Source of the DNA: CBDDBX01 sp965225955 | GTDB taxonomy: Bacteria > Acidobacteriota > Aminicenantia > UBA2199 | DNA length: 64,000 bases | NCBI GenBank assembly: GCA_965225955.1 | Contig: CBDDBX010000044.1 | Span: 62,001 to 126,000 of the forward strand | Reading direction: 5' to 3' | Shown: in pieces, positions 27,168 through 37,200 of the stretch | How the letters are laid out: each line of letters opens with the position of its first letter | Numbering within the stretch: position 1 is the stretch's first letter | Program-made: the position numbers and the translations under genes | The notes under the pieces: generated by a model | Database searches by the model: none | Told to the model about the DNA's origin: nothing | The model's input: the letters and a program-made list of their open reading frames with translations, nothing else

Positions 27168-27427
27168 ATCCGATAACTTCTGCTAAAAACCATTGCTATA
27201 AATAAAAAGAAGCAAACTACAAAGATCCCATGATAGTTAATTACTTTCGAATTCATCTGCAGAGCCTGCTTAGTTGAAAAGCCACAGTACAGAAAGCAGA
27301 ATTATTTTCTTATTTTTTTTTCGATCCTGCTTCCAATTTATATAAAAAAATCAAATATCACAAAATTAAGTAAAACCACAACTTTTTTTACAAACGACAC
27401 ATTAAAGCACTACAAAATTCATCAGAT

Positions 27428-27460
27428 AAAAAAAAACCCCGGTTTAGGGGGAAACCGGGG
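27428..27460 (-). terminator. Strong intrinsic terminator (minus strand)
   Basis: Perfect 9-bp GC-rich stem (27437-27445 with 27452-27460), 6-nt loop, then nine T residues on the minus strand (A run at 27428-27436). On the plus strand no U-tract follows it. Confidence 0.85.
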
Positions 27461-27492
27461 CAAAACAATTGGGTTTATGAGAATTATTAGTT
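27428..27492 (-). ncRNA. Candidate small RNA of about 65 nt
   Basis: Read on the minus strand, a strong promoter is followed about 30 nt later by a perfect terminator, with no start codon and no neighbouring minus-strand gene to serve. The RNA would have a single-stranded A/U-rich 5' part of about 32 nt (start near 27492), then the hairpin CCCCGGTTT / AAACCGGGG and nine U residues. It fits the plan of a trans-acting small RNA (seed region plus rho-independent terminator). Its targets are unknown; a product of read-through or a decaying leader is the alternative. Confidence 0.6.
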
Positions 27493-27498
27493 GGTAGT

Positions 27499-27527
27499 AT
27501 TATAGCATCGGAATCCTGATAAATCAA
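27499..27527 (-). promoter_or_regulatory. Promoter of the candidate small RNA
   Basis: Minus strand TTGATT (27527-27522), exactly 17-bp spacer, perfect TATAAT (27504-27499). Confidence 0.7.
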
Positions 27528-27638
27528 CTAAAAAAAGGGTTTTTGAAACAAAAAGTTTTTTTATTAACTTGCATTTAATGCAGCTATTGTTAATAATTCT
27601 TTTTTAAGAAATCGACAAATGCATTCACAGGAGATCAT

Positions 27639-28652
27639 ATGAACAAAAAGTGTAAATTTTTCTTATTTTTTCTGATATCAGCAGCACTACTCTTTTCCTC
27701 TTCACTATCTGCGGAAAGCAAAATTGCAATTGCAATCCATGGAGGGGCAGGAGCAATTAAAAAAGAGGCCATGTCTCCCAGTAAGATAAAAGAGTGTAAA
27801 GCAAAATTGAGAGAAGCAGTTATGACAGGCTATAAAATCCTTCAGGCCGGTGGTTCAAGCCTTGATGCTGTAGAGAAAACGATTCACGTACTGGAAGATT
27901 CTCCTCTATTCAATGCAGGCAGAGGCTCAGTATTCACTAATGAAGGGATGAATGAACTGGATTCTTCCATTATGGATGGCAGCAATATGAAAGCCGGAGC
28001 AGTTGCAGGTGTTAAGCATATTAAGAATCCAATAAGTCTGGCCCGTAAAGTTATGGAAAAATCTGCTCACGTAATGATGGCCGGAGAAGGTGCAGAGAGA
28101 TTTGCAGAAACTCAGGGAATCAAACTGGTGCCTTCTGATTACTTCTATACAGATAGTCGATGGAAAACTCTTCAGAGAGTTAAAAAGAGAAAAAGAAAGA
28201 AAGTAGCGATGAATTACATTCATCCTGACCACAAATTCGGAACTGTGGGATGTGCAGCACTCGATAAAGCAGGTAACCTTGCAGCCGGCACCTCGACAGG
28301 TGGTATGACAAACAAGAAATTCAACAGAATCGGAGACTCTCCTGTTATTGGTGCAGGAACCTATGCTGACAATTCAAGTTGTGCTGTATCCTGTACTGGT
28401 CACGGAGAATATTTCATAAGATGGGCTGTTGCTCACGATATTTCTGCTCTGATGAAATACAAAAACATGGGAATTCAGGAAGCTGCAGATACAGTTATCA
28501 TAAAAAAACTTAAACCTGTAGGTGGTTCAGGTGGAGTTATCGGTGTAGATAAAGATGGCAACATAATGATGTCATTTAATACCAGAGGAATGTACAGAGC
28601 TGCTGTTACTAAAGATGGAAAAGTAATAGTAGAAATCTTTGAAAAAAAATAG
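27639..28652 (+). CDS. Exported isoaspartyl peptidase / L-asparaginase (Ntn-hydrolase)
   Basis: 337 aa, plant-type asparaginase family (peptidase T2). A signal peptide (MNKKCKFFLFFLISAALLFS, cleavage near LSA-ES) is followed by IAIHGGAGAI, the family's opening strand. HKFGTVGCAALD places the catalytic, self-exposing Thr at about residue 201, followed by GTSTGGMTNK and the GDSPVIGAGTYAD substrate loop. The proenzyme would split before GTVG into alpha and beta chains in the periplasm and remove isoaspartyl residues or hydrolyse asparagine. Good Shine-Dalgarno (AGGAG). It stands alone. Confidence 0.93.
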   Translation: MNKKCKFFLFFLISAALLFSSSLSAESKIAIAIHGGAGAIKKEAMSPSKIKECKAKLREAVMTGYKILQAGGSSLDAVEKTIHVLEDSPLFNAGRGSVFTNEGMNELDSSIMDGSNMKAGAVAGVKHIKNPISLARKVMEKSAHVMMAGEGAERFAETQGIKLVPSDYFYTDSRWKTLQRVKKRKRKKVAMNYIHPDHKFGTVGCAALDKAGNLAAGTSTGGMTNKKFNRIGDSPVIGAGTYADNSSCAVSCTGHGEYFIRWAVAHDISALMKYKNMGIQEAADTVIIKKLKPVGGSGGVIGVDKDGNIMMSFNTRGMYRAAVTKDGKVIVEIFEKK

Positions 28653-28667
28653 AGCCTTATAGCCACA

Positions 28668-28690
28668 GAAGGGCATAATCGATGCCCTTC
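28668..28690 (+). terminator. Hairpin after the asparaginase-type gene
   Basis: Perfect 9-bp arms GAAGGGCAT / ATGCCCTTC with a 5-nt loop, 15 nt after the stop. The U-tract is poor (TTC only). Confidence 0.55.
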
Positions 28691-28862
28691 TTCAGAAAAA
28701 CCTGCAAGATCCGGGTATCCATCTGACCTATATTTTCAGACTTACGCTTCGCTTACCCTCTTCAGGCTACTAAGAACAGTTACCCCCAACCCACTCCTTC
28801 AGTTTTCATATACAAAAACTGTACACTTAAATACATAATAATGTCAAACACATGTTATCTCC

Positions 28863-28891
28863 TTGACTAGTTCTGATTAGGTTTTTATAAC
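28863..28891 (+). promoter_or_regulatory. Promoter of the MBOAT operon
   Basis: TTGACT (28863-28868), 17-bp spacer, TATAAC (28886-28891); AGAGGTG lies ahead of the ATG at 28916. Confidence 0.65.
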
Positions 28892-28915
28892 TAGCATATA
28901 GTTAAGAGGTGATTC

Positions 28916-30367
28916 ATGAATTTTTATGAGATGGAATTTTTATCTTTTTTTCTTGTTACTGCTATTACGTGGTATTTCATGAAACATGAATATCGCTGGA
29001 TTGTCGGAGTAGTTTCAAGTTTATATTTTTACTATACATGGTCTCAATGGTTTCCTTTACTACTAATGATACCTTCTTTGCTGGTTTTCTTTTTAACTAA
29101 ACATAGAGTAAATTGTAGCAAATTAACAAAAAACAGATTCATTCTGGCTCTATCTGCGGGTACAGTAATTCTGCTTTTTTACAAATCTGCAGGTTTAGTA
29201 CTTGATACACTCAGGAATTCAGGGATAATGAGTAGTACTGATCTGAAGACCTCTCCTTTCAACCTGATTCTACCTGTAGGACTCTCTTTTTTTACATTCA
29301 GACTTATAAGCTACACATCAGATGTATATAGAAAAATTATAGAACCAGAGAGACACCTTGGGTATTTTCTGTTCTATGTAACATTTTTCCCCCAACTTCT
29401 TGCCGGTCCTATTGAAAGAGTAAAGGATTTTCTTCCTCAAATGAGAAAAAAGATTGTTTTTGACCCGGATAGAGTAATTTCCGGTGTGGAACTGTTTTTC
29501 TGGGGATTCTTCAAAAAATTTGCAGTCAGCGAAAGACTTCTGCCTTTTGTCAATGATTGTTTCAGAGAACCTGCTGGTAAAGGATTAACTCTGCTTTTTG
29601 CTGCCTGGTTCTATTCATTCATAATATATTGTGACTTTTCCGGCTATACAGATATGGCTATTGGTATTGCAAGAATTATGGGTATTAAATCTGTAGAAAA
29701 TTTTAATTACCCCTATTTAAGTCGCTCTATTACACAATTCTGGAATCGTTGGCATATCTCGTTATCTACATGGCTTCGGGACTACCTGTTCCTTCCTCTA
29801 TCTTATAAGATTATGGGAAAAATAGAGAGCAGGAAACTATATGGAATAAAAACTGAAATCTGGGGTTATACAGGCGGAATGTTGATAACTATGATTCTGG
29901 GAGGTTTCTGGCATGGAGCAAAATGGACATTCATAGTGTGGGGTTTATTACACGGTCTCTTTCTCATAGTATCTTTTCTGACTAAAAAAAAGAGAAAAAA
30001 GCTGGTGAAAAAACTGAAACTAAATAAATATCCCGGACTTCATGCAGCAATAAATATTTTTACAACTTTCAATCTGGTTACTCTTGCATGGATCTTTTTC
30101 AAAGCAGAAAGTGTTAACCACGCCCTCCTCTTTATTAATAAAATATCTGTAAACCTATATAAAGGAAGCCTTGGGCATCTGGTTTTTAACAGTATGGTTA
30201 TAATTCTTTTTCTGGGACTTGAGAATCTGTATAAAAACAGAGCCGGATTTTTAAGCAGATTGAGTAAACCGGAATTTGCAAAAGCTGTAATGTTTGCCTT
30301 CTTCATATGCCTGCTGATGATTTTAGCAGTAGATAAGACAAATTTCTTCATATACATGGATTTTTAA
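28916..30367 (+). CDS. MBOAT-family O-acyltransferase (AlgI-like)
   Basis: 483 aa polytopic inner-membrane protein with about ten hydrophobic segments. Family blocks: FPQLLAGPIERVKDFLPQM, NRWHISLSTWLRDYLFLPL, and GGFWHGAKWTFIVWGLLHG with the conserved catalytic His. In AlgI, DltB and PatA relatives, such proteins move an acyl group across the membrane for O-acylation of an extracellular polymer. The next gene encodes an SGNH-like protein, the usual partner. The acylated glycan is unknown; an LptC/LptA-like gene follows, so LPS or another surface glycan is possible. Confidence 0.92.
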   Translation: MNFYEMEFLSFFLVTAITWYFMKHEYRWIVGVVSSLYFYYTWSQWFPLLLMIPSLLVFFLTKHRVNCSKLTKNRFILALSAGTVILLFYKSAGLVLDTLRNSGIMSSTDLKTSPFNLILPVGLSFFTFRLISYTSDVYRKIIEPERHLGYFLFYVTFFPQLLAGPIERVKDFLPQMRKKIVFDPDRVISGVELFFWGFFKKFAVSERLLPFVNDCFREPAGKGLTLLFAAWFYSFIIYCDFSGYTDMAIGIARIMGIKSVENFNYPYLSRSITQFWNRWHISLSTWLRDYLFLPLSYKIMGKIESRKLYGIKTEIWGYTGGMLITMILGGFWHGAKWTFIVWGLLHGLFLIVSFLTKKKRKKLVKKLKLNKYPGLHAAINIFTTFNLVTLAWIFFKAESVNHALLFINKISVNLYKGSLGHLVFNSMVIILFLGLENLYKNRAGFLSRLSKPEFAKAVMFAFFICLLMILAVDKTNFFIYMDF

Positions 30368-30420
30368 TCTGACAATATTACTGATGGATCAGGACTTTTT
30401 TTTAAACCGGGAGTTTTTAT

Positions 30421-31464
30421 ATGAAATATTTTAAAATAGTAATCATTTTTCTATTCTCCTTACTTATCATAGATACATCTTTATGTTATCTGGTCGATAA
30501 TATAGAGCTTTACAGTGAAAAAGAGAAAGCATACCTTAAAGCTCTGGAATCTTTCTTACACGAAAAAAAATGGGACATACTCATATTTGGCTCTTCAAGA
30601 GTCTATGAAGCAGTTCATCCTCTTCATATAAAAAAAAGCCTTGGAAGGAATGCTTTCAGAGAGGGAGCTCATGGAAAAAATGCAAAATATAACTACCTGC
30701 TCTATAAGGAATTCAAAAGAATGGGACATATTCCTGAACTTGTGATCTATGGCATGGACTATTTTGTACACCACCGGGGTTCGGAAAAAGAGATGCTTGC
30801 AAGATTTGGGGAGAAATATAATAAGGAAAAAAATAGTGGAAAAAATCAGAACCGGAATATGAAGCCCGGCTTCCTGTCACTATATGAAAAGCGAGCTGAC
30901 ACTGCTGAAAAAATAAACAACTCCATCAACTACATACAAAACAATATTACAGTTAGCAATGAAACTGAAAACTATAAAAAAATGGTACGATTAATAGAGG
31001 ATACGCAGAGATACCTTGGGTCCTCCTCTAATCATTTTAATCAACTTATAACAGTGCGACCCAATAATATGCATCGGGAAATTTATGTTCCTCACCCGGG
31101 ATATGAGGGAGAGTGGTTTTTGAAACTTCTTGATGAACTTGAAAAAGATAAGGTCAGAGTTATGTTAATAATTATTCCAGACTACTACGGAACCTATATA
31201 ACCCAGACTCAGAAAAGGGCACACATTAAGGAAATAATGGCACTTACAAAAAAATACGGGAACATCTCAATTCATAACTATAACGCTCACAATAGCGGAT
31301 TCCCCAATAAAAAAGAGGAGTTTTTTATGGATGGAGGCTATGGAACTTCAATTTCTCACCTTTCAAAAGATGGAGCTGAATACTTTTTCAACAACTATCT
31401 GTTGAAAGATCTGAAAGCAATCTTTAAGAACAAAGAATCTGTTTCTGAACCCCAGTCCCGATGA
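30421..31464 (+). CDS. SGNH-like membrane-anchored protein, probable acyltransferase partner
   Basis: 347 aa. An N-terminal hydrophobic anchor (4-24), then WDILIFGSSRVYEAVHP with the GSSR block (57-60) of SGNH-like proteins found beside MBOAT proteins, an alpha/beta core (LVIYGMDYFV, VRVMLIIIPDYYG), and a C-terminal SISHLSKDGAEYFFNNYL block that supplies a His in place of the usual DxxH. In AlgJ/AlgX, DltD and PatB systems the equivalent protein takes the acyl group and transfers it to the glycan. GGGAG precedes the start, 53 nt after the MBOAT gene. The catalytic assignment is inference. Confidence 0.72.
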   Translation: MKYFKIVIIFLFSLLIIDTSLCYLVDNIELYSEKEKAYLKALESFLHEKKWDILIFGSSRVYEAVHPLHIKKSLGRNAFREGAHGKNAKYNYLLYKEFKRMGHIPELVIYGMDYFVHHRGSEKEMLARFGEKYNKEKNSGKNQNRNMKPGFLSLYEKRADTAEKINNSINYIQNNITVSNETENYKKMVRLIEDTQRYLGSSSNHFNQLITVRPNNMHREIYVPHPGYEGEWFLKLLDELEKDKVRVMLIIIPDYYGTYITQTQKRAHIKEIMALTKKYGNISIHNYNAHNSGFPNKKEEFFMDGGYGTSISHLSKDGAEYFFNNYLLKDLKAIFKNKESVSEPQSR

Positions 31465-31583
31465 TTATTAAAAAAGTTTTTAACATGCCTGTAACCATAG
31501 ACATACCGGATAACGCATGTAATAGCATGCGCTAACAGAGAGTGAGATAAATGAAGCTTATCAGAAAGGAGTATCAGTAACCT

Positions 31584-33590
31584 ATGAGTAATGACATAAA
31601 AAAACTGACAAATATGGAAAGATTTATAAAGCTCATTAAAATTACCACCCTTACACTACCCGGACTACTGGTAATTTATCTCATAATAAATATTTCGGGT
31701 TCAGAAGAACAGAAACCAGTAAGCTTTGAGCCTGGTAAAAACGAAGGCCTCACAAGTCACATATACGATAAACACAATAATGTATCCATGGTAATCAAAA
31801 GCAGTGAGTCGTTTCCTGCAAAGATGGGAACAAAATTCAGGGATATCGAAATTAAAAAAATCAAAAAAAACAGAGAACTTGGTAATATTACTATAACCGG
31901 TGAAAAGGGATTCATCAGTTTTGATATGCACTATGTTGCAGTCACAGGAAACGCCAGAATTGTTTCCAGAAACATATATATGGAGAGTAGCGAATTCCTG
32001 TTGAAAGCCAAAAACGAAGTAAGATCAACACATCCGGTAAAATACTATTCAAAAGCGTACAAAGGAATAGGTAAAAAAGGATCTGCATTCTATTTAAAAC
32101 AGAAGATGTACAAATTTCTTGATACCGAAGGTTTCTTTATCCAGGAGGGAAAGAAGTACAAATACAAAGCAGATATACTCTGGTTCTGGGATGAGAAGCA
32201 GATGGTTATATTTGACAAAAACAGCGTAATAACAGGTAATGATTTAAAAATAGAGAGTGACAAACTATTTGTAATATATACTGAGGATCGTAAACACATA
32301 ACTAAAATTGCGTGTACTACCAGAGGGCGTATGATTATGGGGACCAAAGCCAAAGGTAATTATAAAGAGATGAAGAGTGTAAACATAGACACACGCCATC
32401 CTCACGAAGGTAAAATAGATCTTATTCATCTCAGGGAACAGGCGGAAATAACAATTATCAGTAAAAAGAGTACCATGAAAATGAACTCTGATGAAATAAA
32501 AATAAGATTCAGTACTGAAACAGGGAAAATAACCAGAGTGGAAATGTTAAGATCCGGATCAGTAAATGTGGAAAGCGATACTCCTTTCACAGTAAGTTCA
32601 CATCAGATGTTTTTAAATTTCAAAGATGGTGACTTAGTAGATTGTGATGCTAAAGATGTATCTGATTTTAAAATTAATGAATATTCAGGCTCTACTCCAC
32701 GACTGCTCTACAATGTAATGAAGAAGAACGTAGATCTTAAAGGCAGTGGCTCCAGAATATTCCAGAAGGGAAACCGTTTCACATCCAGAGCCTTTTTCAT
32801 AGATACAGATAAGAAAGCCCTCTCATCAAAATCGGGAGTAAAATCTTCCATAAAAAAGAAATTCAGCCGGCAAAAGACCTTTCTCTCAAGTAGTGAAATA
32901 ATGATAAATGCCGCTCACTTCACTATTGATGACAGTAAAAACAGTGTGAAATACGGAGGAGATGTACAGTTAATACAGAAAGGACTTAATCTCAAAACAA
33001 ATCACCTGAGTATTCCTGCAAACGGAGATATTATTGCAAATGGGGAAAGTGTGATGACTTTCTTCACCGGAAAAAACGAAACTCTGCTTACTGGTAACAG
33101 AATATTCATGGATGCCGAAAATAACAGAATATATCTCCATTCTGAAAATGGTGAATCCGGTCTGACTTTGAAGGGGCAGACTGAAGATGACGATAAAAGT
33201 GGTTTCATGGTTATTACAGGCATTGAGCCCATTTTCAACACTATAATAGAAGCCGGCAAAACAAAGAGAAGAAAAGTAAAGAAAAAATCTGAAGAAAAAG
33301 ACTCTTCCCTTTTCGCAGATATTATACTTATAGAGTTAAACAAAAAAAGTGATATCTCATTCATTACCGGCAGGCGAAATATAAAATTTGACAAAGGTAA
33401 AATAAAAGGCTCATCCAATGATGTGAAGTGGTATTTTAAAAAAGAGACTATGGTTTTCAATGGAGATGCATCTCTCGGCACTTCTGACGGCAGTTTTGAA
33501 AAAGGAGATACTCTTGAACTTAAACTTGACAGGAATCTCATAACAACCAGATCGAAAGGAAGATCCAGGACAGAAACTCTCATTAAATAG
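31584..33590 (+). CDS. LptC/LptA-like LPS transport protein (OstA-type repeats)
   Basis: 668 aa. One N-terminal membrane anchor (about 18-38), then a long beta-rich periplasmic region of repeating short strands such as MRSGSVNVESDTPFTVSSHQ, KYGGDVQLIQKGLNLKTNHL and MVFNGDASLGTSDGSF, the look of LptA/LptC/OstA beta-jellyroll repeats. In LptC-LptA systems these folds carry LPS from the inner membrane to LptD. Here the anchor (LptC-like) and several jellyroll modules (LptA-like) appear to be in one chain, longer than either usual protein. AAGGAG lies 12 nt before the ATG. The lptB/F/G genes are not in the window. Confidence 0.7.
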   Translation: MSNDIKKLTNMERFIKLIKITTLTLPGLLVIYLIINISGSEEQKPVSFEPGKNEGLTSHIYDKHNNVSMVIKSSESFPAKMGTKFRDIEIKKIKKNRELGNITITGEKGFISFDMHYVAVTGNARIVSRNIYMESSEFLLKAKNEVRSTHPVKYYSKAYKGIGKKGSAFYLKQKMYKFLDTEGFFIQEGKKYKYKADILWFWDEKQMVIFDKNSVITGNDLKIESDKLFVIYTEDRKHITKIACTTRGRMIMGTKAKGNYKEMKSVNIDTRHPHEGKIDLIHLREQAEITIISKKSTMKMNSDEIKIRFSTETGKITRVEMLRSGSVNVESDTPFTVSSHQMFLNFKDGDLVDCDAKDVSDFKINEYSGSTPRLLYNVMKKNVDLKGSGSRIFQKGNRFTSRAFFIDTDKKALSSKSGVKSSIKKKFSRQKTFLSSSEIMINAAHFTIDDSKNSVKYGGDVQLIQKGLNLKTNHLSIPANGDIIANGESVMTFFTGKNETLLTGNRIFMDAENNRIYLHSENGESGLTLKGQTEDDDKSGFMVITGIEPIFNTIIEAGKTKRRKVKKKSEEKDSSLFADIILIELNKKSDISFITGRRNIKFDKGKIKGSSNDVKWYFKKETMVFNGDASLGTSDGSFEKGDTLELKLDRNLITTRSKGRSRTETLIK

Positions 33591-33715
33591 GTAAAAAACT
33601 GATGATAAATATCAGAGATCGGTTAAAATTTGAGAAGTAGTCTGAATAGATAACCAGAAGGTAGTGGGCAGGCATGTAAGTTTCAGAACCACCAGCCATT
33701 ACCTAATAAAACTCT

Positions 33716-33873
33716 TCTCTTATATATGAATATGAAGATAATTGAAGCAATCTTCTACACTTTGTGTAGAGGTTTCAATTAAAAAGAGTAAATAGATTAT
33801 CTACACAACGTGTAGAGATTTTACAAAAGCAATCCTCTACTCACTGTGTATAGAATTACAAAAACGTACATAC
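33716..33873. repeat. 158-bp direct repeat, copy A
   Basis: Same length as copy B at 43670-43827, differing at about 7 positions by my alignment. Contains TCTACACTTTGTGTAGA (33754-33770), TCTACACAACGTGTAGA (33800-33816) and a degenerate third palindrome (33836-33854). Its first bases read S-L-I-Y-E-Y-E-D-N-stop, almost the same as the last codons of the NTPase gene that copy B overlaps, although no NTPase gene lies upstream of copy A. Confidence 0.92.
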
Positions 33874-34053
33874 ATCCAGCAGATCTGCAGCGGTCTTTGC
33901 AGGACTTAAAACCAGAATAATACAAGTGAATGAAAGATGCTGATTAATGCGAATAAGATTGGTTTAATTACAAAAACAATGACAGATAAAGACAAACAGA
34001 GACATGCACAACCTCTCACAGTTGTAGCCTGACTATCATTACTGGCACCATAT

Positions 34054-34125
34054 CCCTCCTTTCAAAGGAGGGGTGGCAAATTCGTTAACAAAGTTCTCTT
34101 TGTTTAGAATTTGACGGGGTGGTTT
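34054..34125. repeat. REP-like palindromic element
   Basis: CCCTCCTTT-C-AAAGGAGGG (34054-34072) is followed by GTGGCAAATTC, then AACAAAG-TTCT-CTTTGTT (34087-34104), GAATTT and CGGGGTGG. The nested arms (AAATTC/GAATTT and AACAAAG/CTTTGTT) form a compact fold framed by two GGGGTGG words. This plan resembles interspersed palindromic repeats of other bacteria. No second copy was seen in the window. Confidence 0.55.
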
Positions 34126-34271
34126 TAAAAACTTCACCCACCTGTCTAAACAGCACAGCGCTATTCAATCAGCAGGCTTTTGGACTAACAAAAAGAGTCA
34201 CATACTTATTTTCAAGGAAGAATGCCTCGCACTCCTGCCAGGGAGTATTAAAAAGCCCACCTTAATTACAA

Positions 34272-37200
34272 TCAAGAATTGTATTTATTGAACAAATCTC
34301 TCCCTAGCTCATAACCTTCTTCAGCATATTTATTACAAATAACATCCACATCTTCTTTCTTAACCTTCTCTGGTGCTTTATAAAAAGCCTCAATTATCTC
34401 TTTAACCATATCTCTTCTAAAAGACTCAACCGGCCCAGCCACCTCAACCATTTTCTTAAATAATCTGAATGATAATTCAATCTTGTCCTTTTCTACCAAT
34501 TCTTCTACATACTCTACAAACCGAAACGGTTCACTTTGATCAAAACTCTCTATTGAAGCAATTAGGTCAACTTCAATATCTTCTGGTTCATTAAATAAAC
34601 TTCCCCACTGCCATAAAGATCTTTTTACCTCACCTATCTCCCGCTTCGATTTTGTCAGCTCATTCCACAAATTTTTGACTAAATCCAAGCCGCTATCGTC
34701 ATATTTAACAAGTTTAGGAACAAACCAGACAAGTTCAAGAAGTTGACGCGAATTTCCCTCATTCAATAATTTATAAATCAAGCCATCCTTATCATTGAGT
34801 TCATCTCCTGAATATTTATAGCCTAGAGTTATTTGTTCTATAAATCTCCTGGTAGTAGCCAGAGTACCATGACCAAAATCAAATTGTAACGCATGCTGAT
34901 ATATTCCACTCTCTTTCAACATTCTATAAATAGCACCGTAAACTTGCCCTGTATAACTAACATAACAGCTGAAACTAGCCTTGAAATACTCCTCATTATC
35001 TAGAGGAAAAATCTTATCAAGGTTACTTTTTAGCCAATCTGAATCAAGATAATCAATATTAGCCAGAAATTTACCCAAAGTCATTATCAGTTCCTGTACC
35101 TTCGGAGTTGTACTATTCAATGCTTTATCAAAAAACTCTTTTAACACAGGCTTCCACCGTCTCGATTTGTCCAATTCTTTATTATTTTTTGCCCAGCTCA
35201 GAGAAAGCATTATCATAGCCTCATATATTGCACACAAAGTAGTGTTCAGCTGAATTGTAGGATAATCCACATTATTCCAACCGCCTGTAGATTCGGCTCT
35301 TTTCTCCAATTCAATCAATATCGCTTCACATTTTTCCAAATACTCCTGACCAAAGCTTCGTTCTTCAGATTTATAACCCTCTACAATAAATCGCGCAACC
35401 TCTTTAGCAAACCATTCAGAATATCTTTCATATTTTTCTTCACCTTGCCAAAATGAATCATCTGTAGTTACGTTAGATACGAAATAAAGCACCTTACTAA
35501 CATCAATATCTATTTTATTCTTCCAAGAGTTTTTTATACCTTCAATGAAATTAGTTAAATAATCCTTCTTCAATTTCAGAAACAGATCTATTTCATCAAT
35601 ATATTTTGATGGATCTGCAGCAACTACACCTTCAAGTGTTCTTCCCAGGTCCATCTTGTTCCAGCCATTCTGCGCACTTTCATAAGAGTGCTCATCAAAT
35701 TCATTCAAGCATTTGATTAGTTTACTTGCTGTCATAATAGACAACTCCTCATATTCATATCGACTACTTCCACTAATTATAGTAATACGTGCATTCCGGC
35801 CTTCCATATGAGGTTCGGCATTATTAATAGAATCGTATTTATCATATTCTTTTTTGACTTTAGAATTACCTGTATATAGTAGTGGATACAACCATTCTTT
35901 TCTGGCAAAAGCTTCTTTCATCACCTGGTTATCTCCCTGAATATCAAATTCAATATCCTTAACCCACTCTATCAATTTATCCAAATGAACTGTATTATCT
36001 ACAATCGCCTGAGCATTATTCTTAATCAAATCATAAACTTCCGGCTTCATTTCCCACCTAGAACTATCTAAAGGGTTCCAATCTATACTCCAGAACTTAT
36101 CACAGAAATAATTATAGAAATGATCTATTATGAAAATGCTGAGTCTATTTTTTACCCCTGCTTGAGCAATAAATTCATCAACTTTTTTTGCAAAAGTTGA
36201 TGAATCTAGCCGTTTAATTAGTTCTTTTATCAACACAATTAACTGCTTATCAAACTCGCTTTTATCATAATCGCTTAAATCACAATCATCAATTGATCTT
36301 ATCTTCCAACTATCAAAACCTTCTGGATATTCTTCAAGAAACTTATCTATTTTCTCAAAGCATAGTTGAATCACTTCCTTTCCCCATAATTCAGAAATCA
36401 CGTCAATATGTTTTATGTAAATATCACGAAAATTGTAATTACTAATCGATCCTACATACTCTTTTGTTTCCATAAAACTTTCTATTTCTCTATATACTAA
36501 AAGGTTATTAAGGATTTTTATAAAAAGCTGCTCCCTCTTATATTTCAATGTAGCAGGTATTGTGTAGTGTGCAATTATCATTGGAATGTTAGTGTTTATA
36601 TTACAGTTTTCTACTATTTGCAGTATAGAACTATCCAATTTACTTTCAATATCATTTCCAATCATTGTCGACAATATTTCCAGAAAAGTTGAATGCAGAT
36701 TAAATTCATTAGCACTATAATGCATTAAAGACTGAATTATAATTGTCAATTTATTAAAAATATCGCGATCATTAATATTTTTGTTATATTCAGCTAGACG
36801 TCCAAGATAAGCAAAAGCTGTCCAGCCTGTACTTCTAACAAAGCGTCCATCTCTGACAATAAAACCTTTATCAGAATTAGTAAAGTAATTTTCTTCAAAT
36901 AATGTATCAAACCAACTTGCTGGATTAGGAGATTCTATTAGAACCTCCAGGAATTTTTTAGCCTGAGGACTTTCTCTCAAAAACTGTGCCATAGCTGATT
37001 TATTTTCTTCTTTGTATTCCTTAGCGTTATCTTCGACAAACCCTATAGAGTTAATTAAAAAGTTTGTTGATTTCATATCAACACTCCATCTATCGATTAT
37101 CTTTATAAGTTGTTTATATCCAATTTCTCCCCTAGAATAACCGACGATCTCTATATTTAGCTCACTATAATATAACCGATGGGCTTCAAGCAATTTCTCA

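Larger units (their letters stand above)
27168..27638. other. Intergenic region, 471 nt
   Basis: No protein gene is seen. It contains a complete minus-strand transcription unit (promoter, about 65-nt RNA, terminator) and, on the plus strand, the leader of the asparaginase-type gene with TTGCAT / TAATAA as possible -35/-10 (spacing 16). 27168-27427 shows nothing recognisable. Confidence 0.6.
33591..34271. other. Intergenic region, 681 nt, with repeats
   Basis: No gene is seen. It holds direct repeat copy A (33716-33873), a perfect palindrome GCAGATCTGC (near 33879-33888), and a REP-like palindromic element (34054-34125). The sequence between them shows nothing recognisable. Confidence 0.6.

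Noticed and set aside
27168..27427. Searched for a tRNA or leader RNA in this gene-free stretch and elsewhere
   Set aside because: No cloverleaf, no T-loop sequence and no CCA end found by eye.
31550..31579. Nine-codon reading frame MKLIRKEYQ just before the LptC/LptA-like gene
   Set aside because: Possible leader peptide, but it has no regulatory codon run and no attenuator hairpin; probably chance.
33716..33873. Regularly spaced palindromes looked like a short CRISPR array or iterons
   Set aside because: Only three units of unequal spacing (46 and 37 bp), no constant repeat with unique spacers, and the whole block is duplicated with its spacers at copy B.
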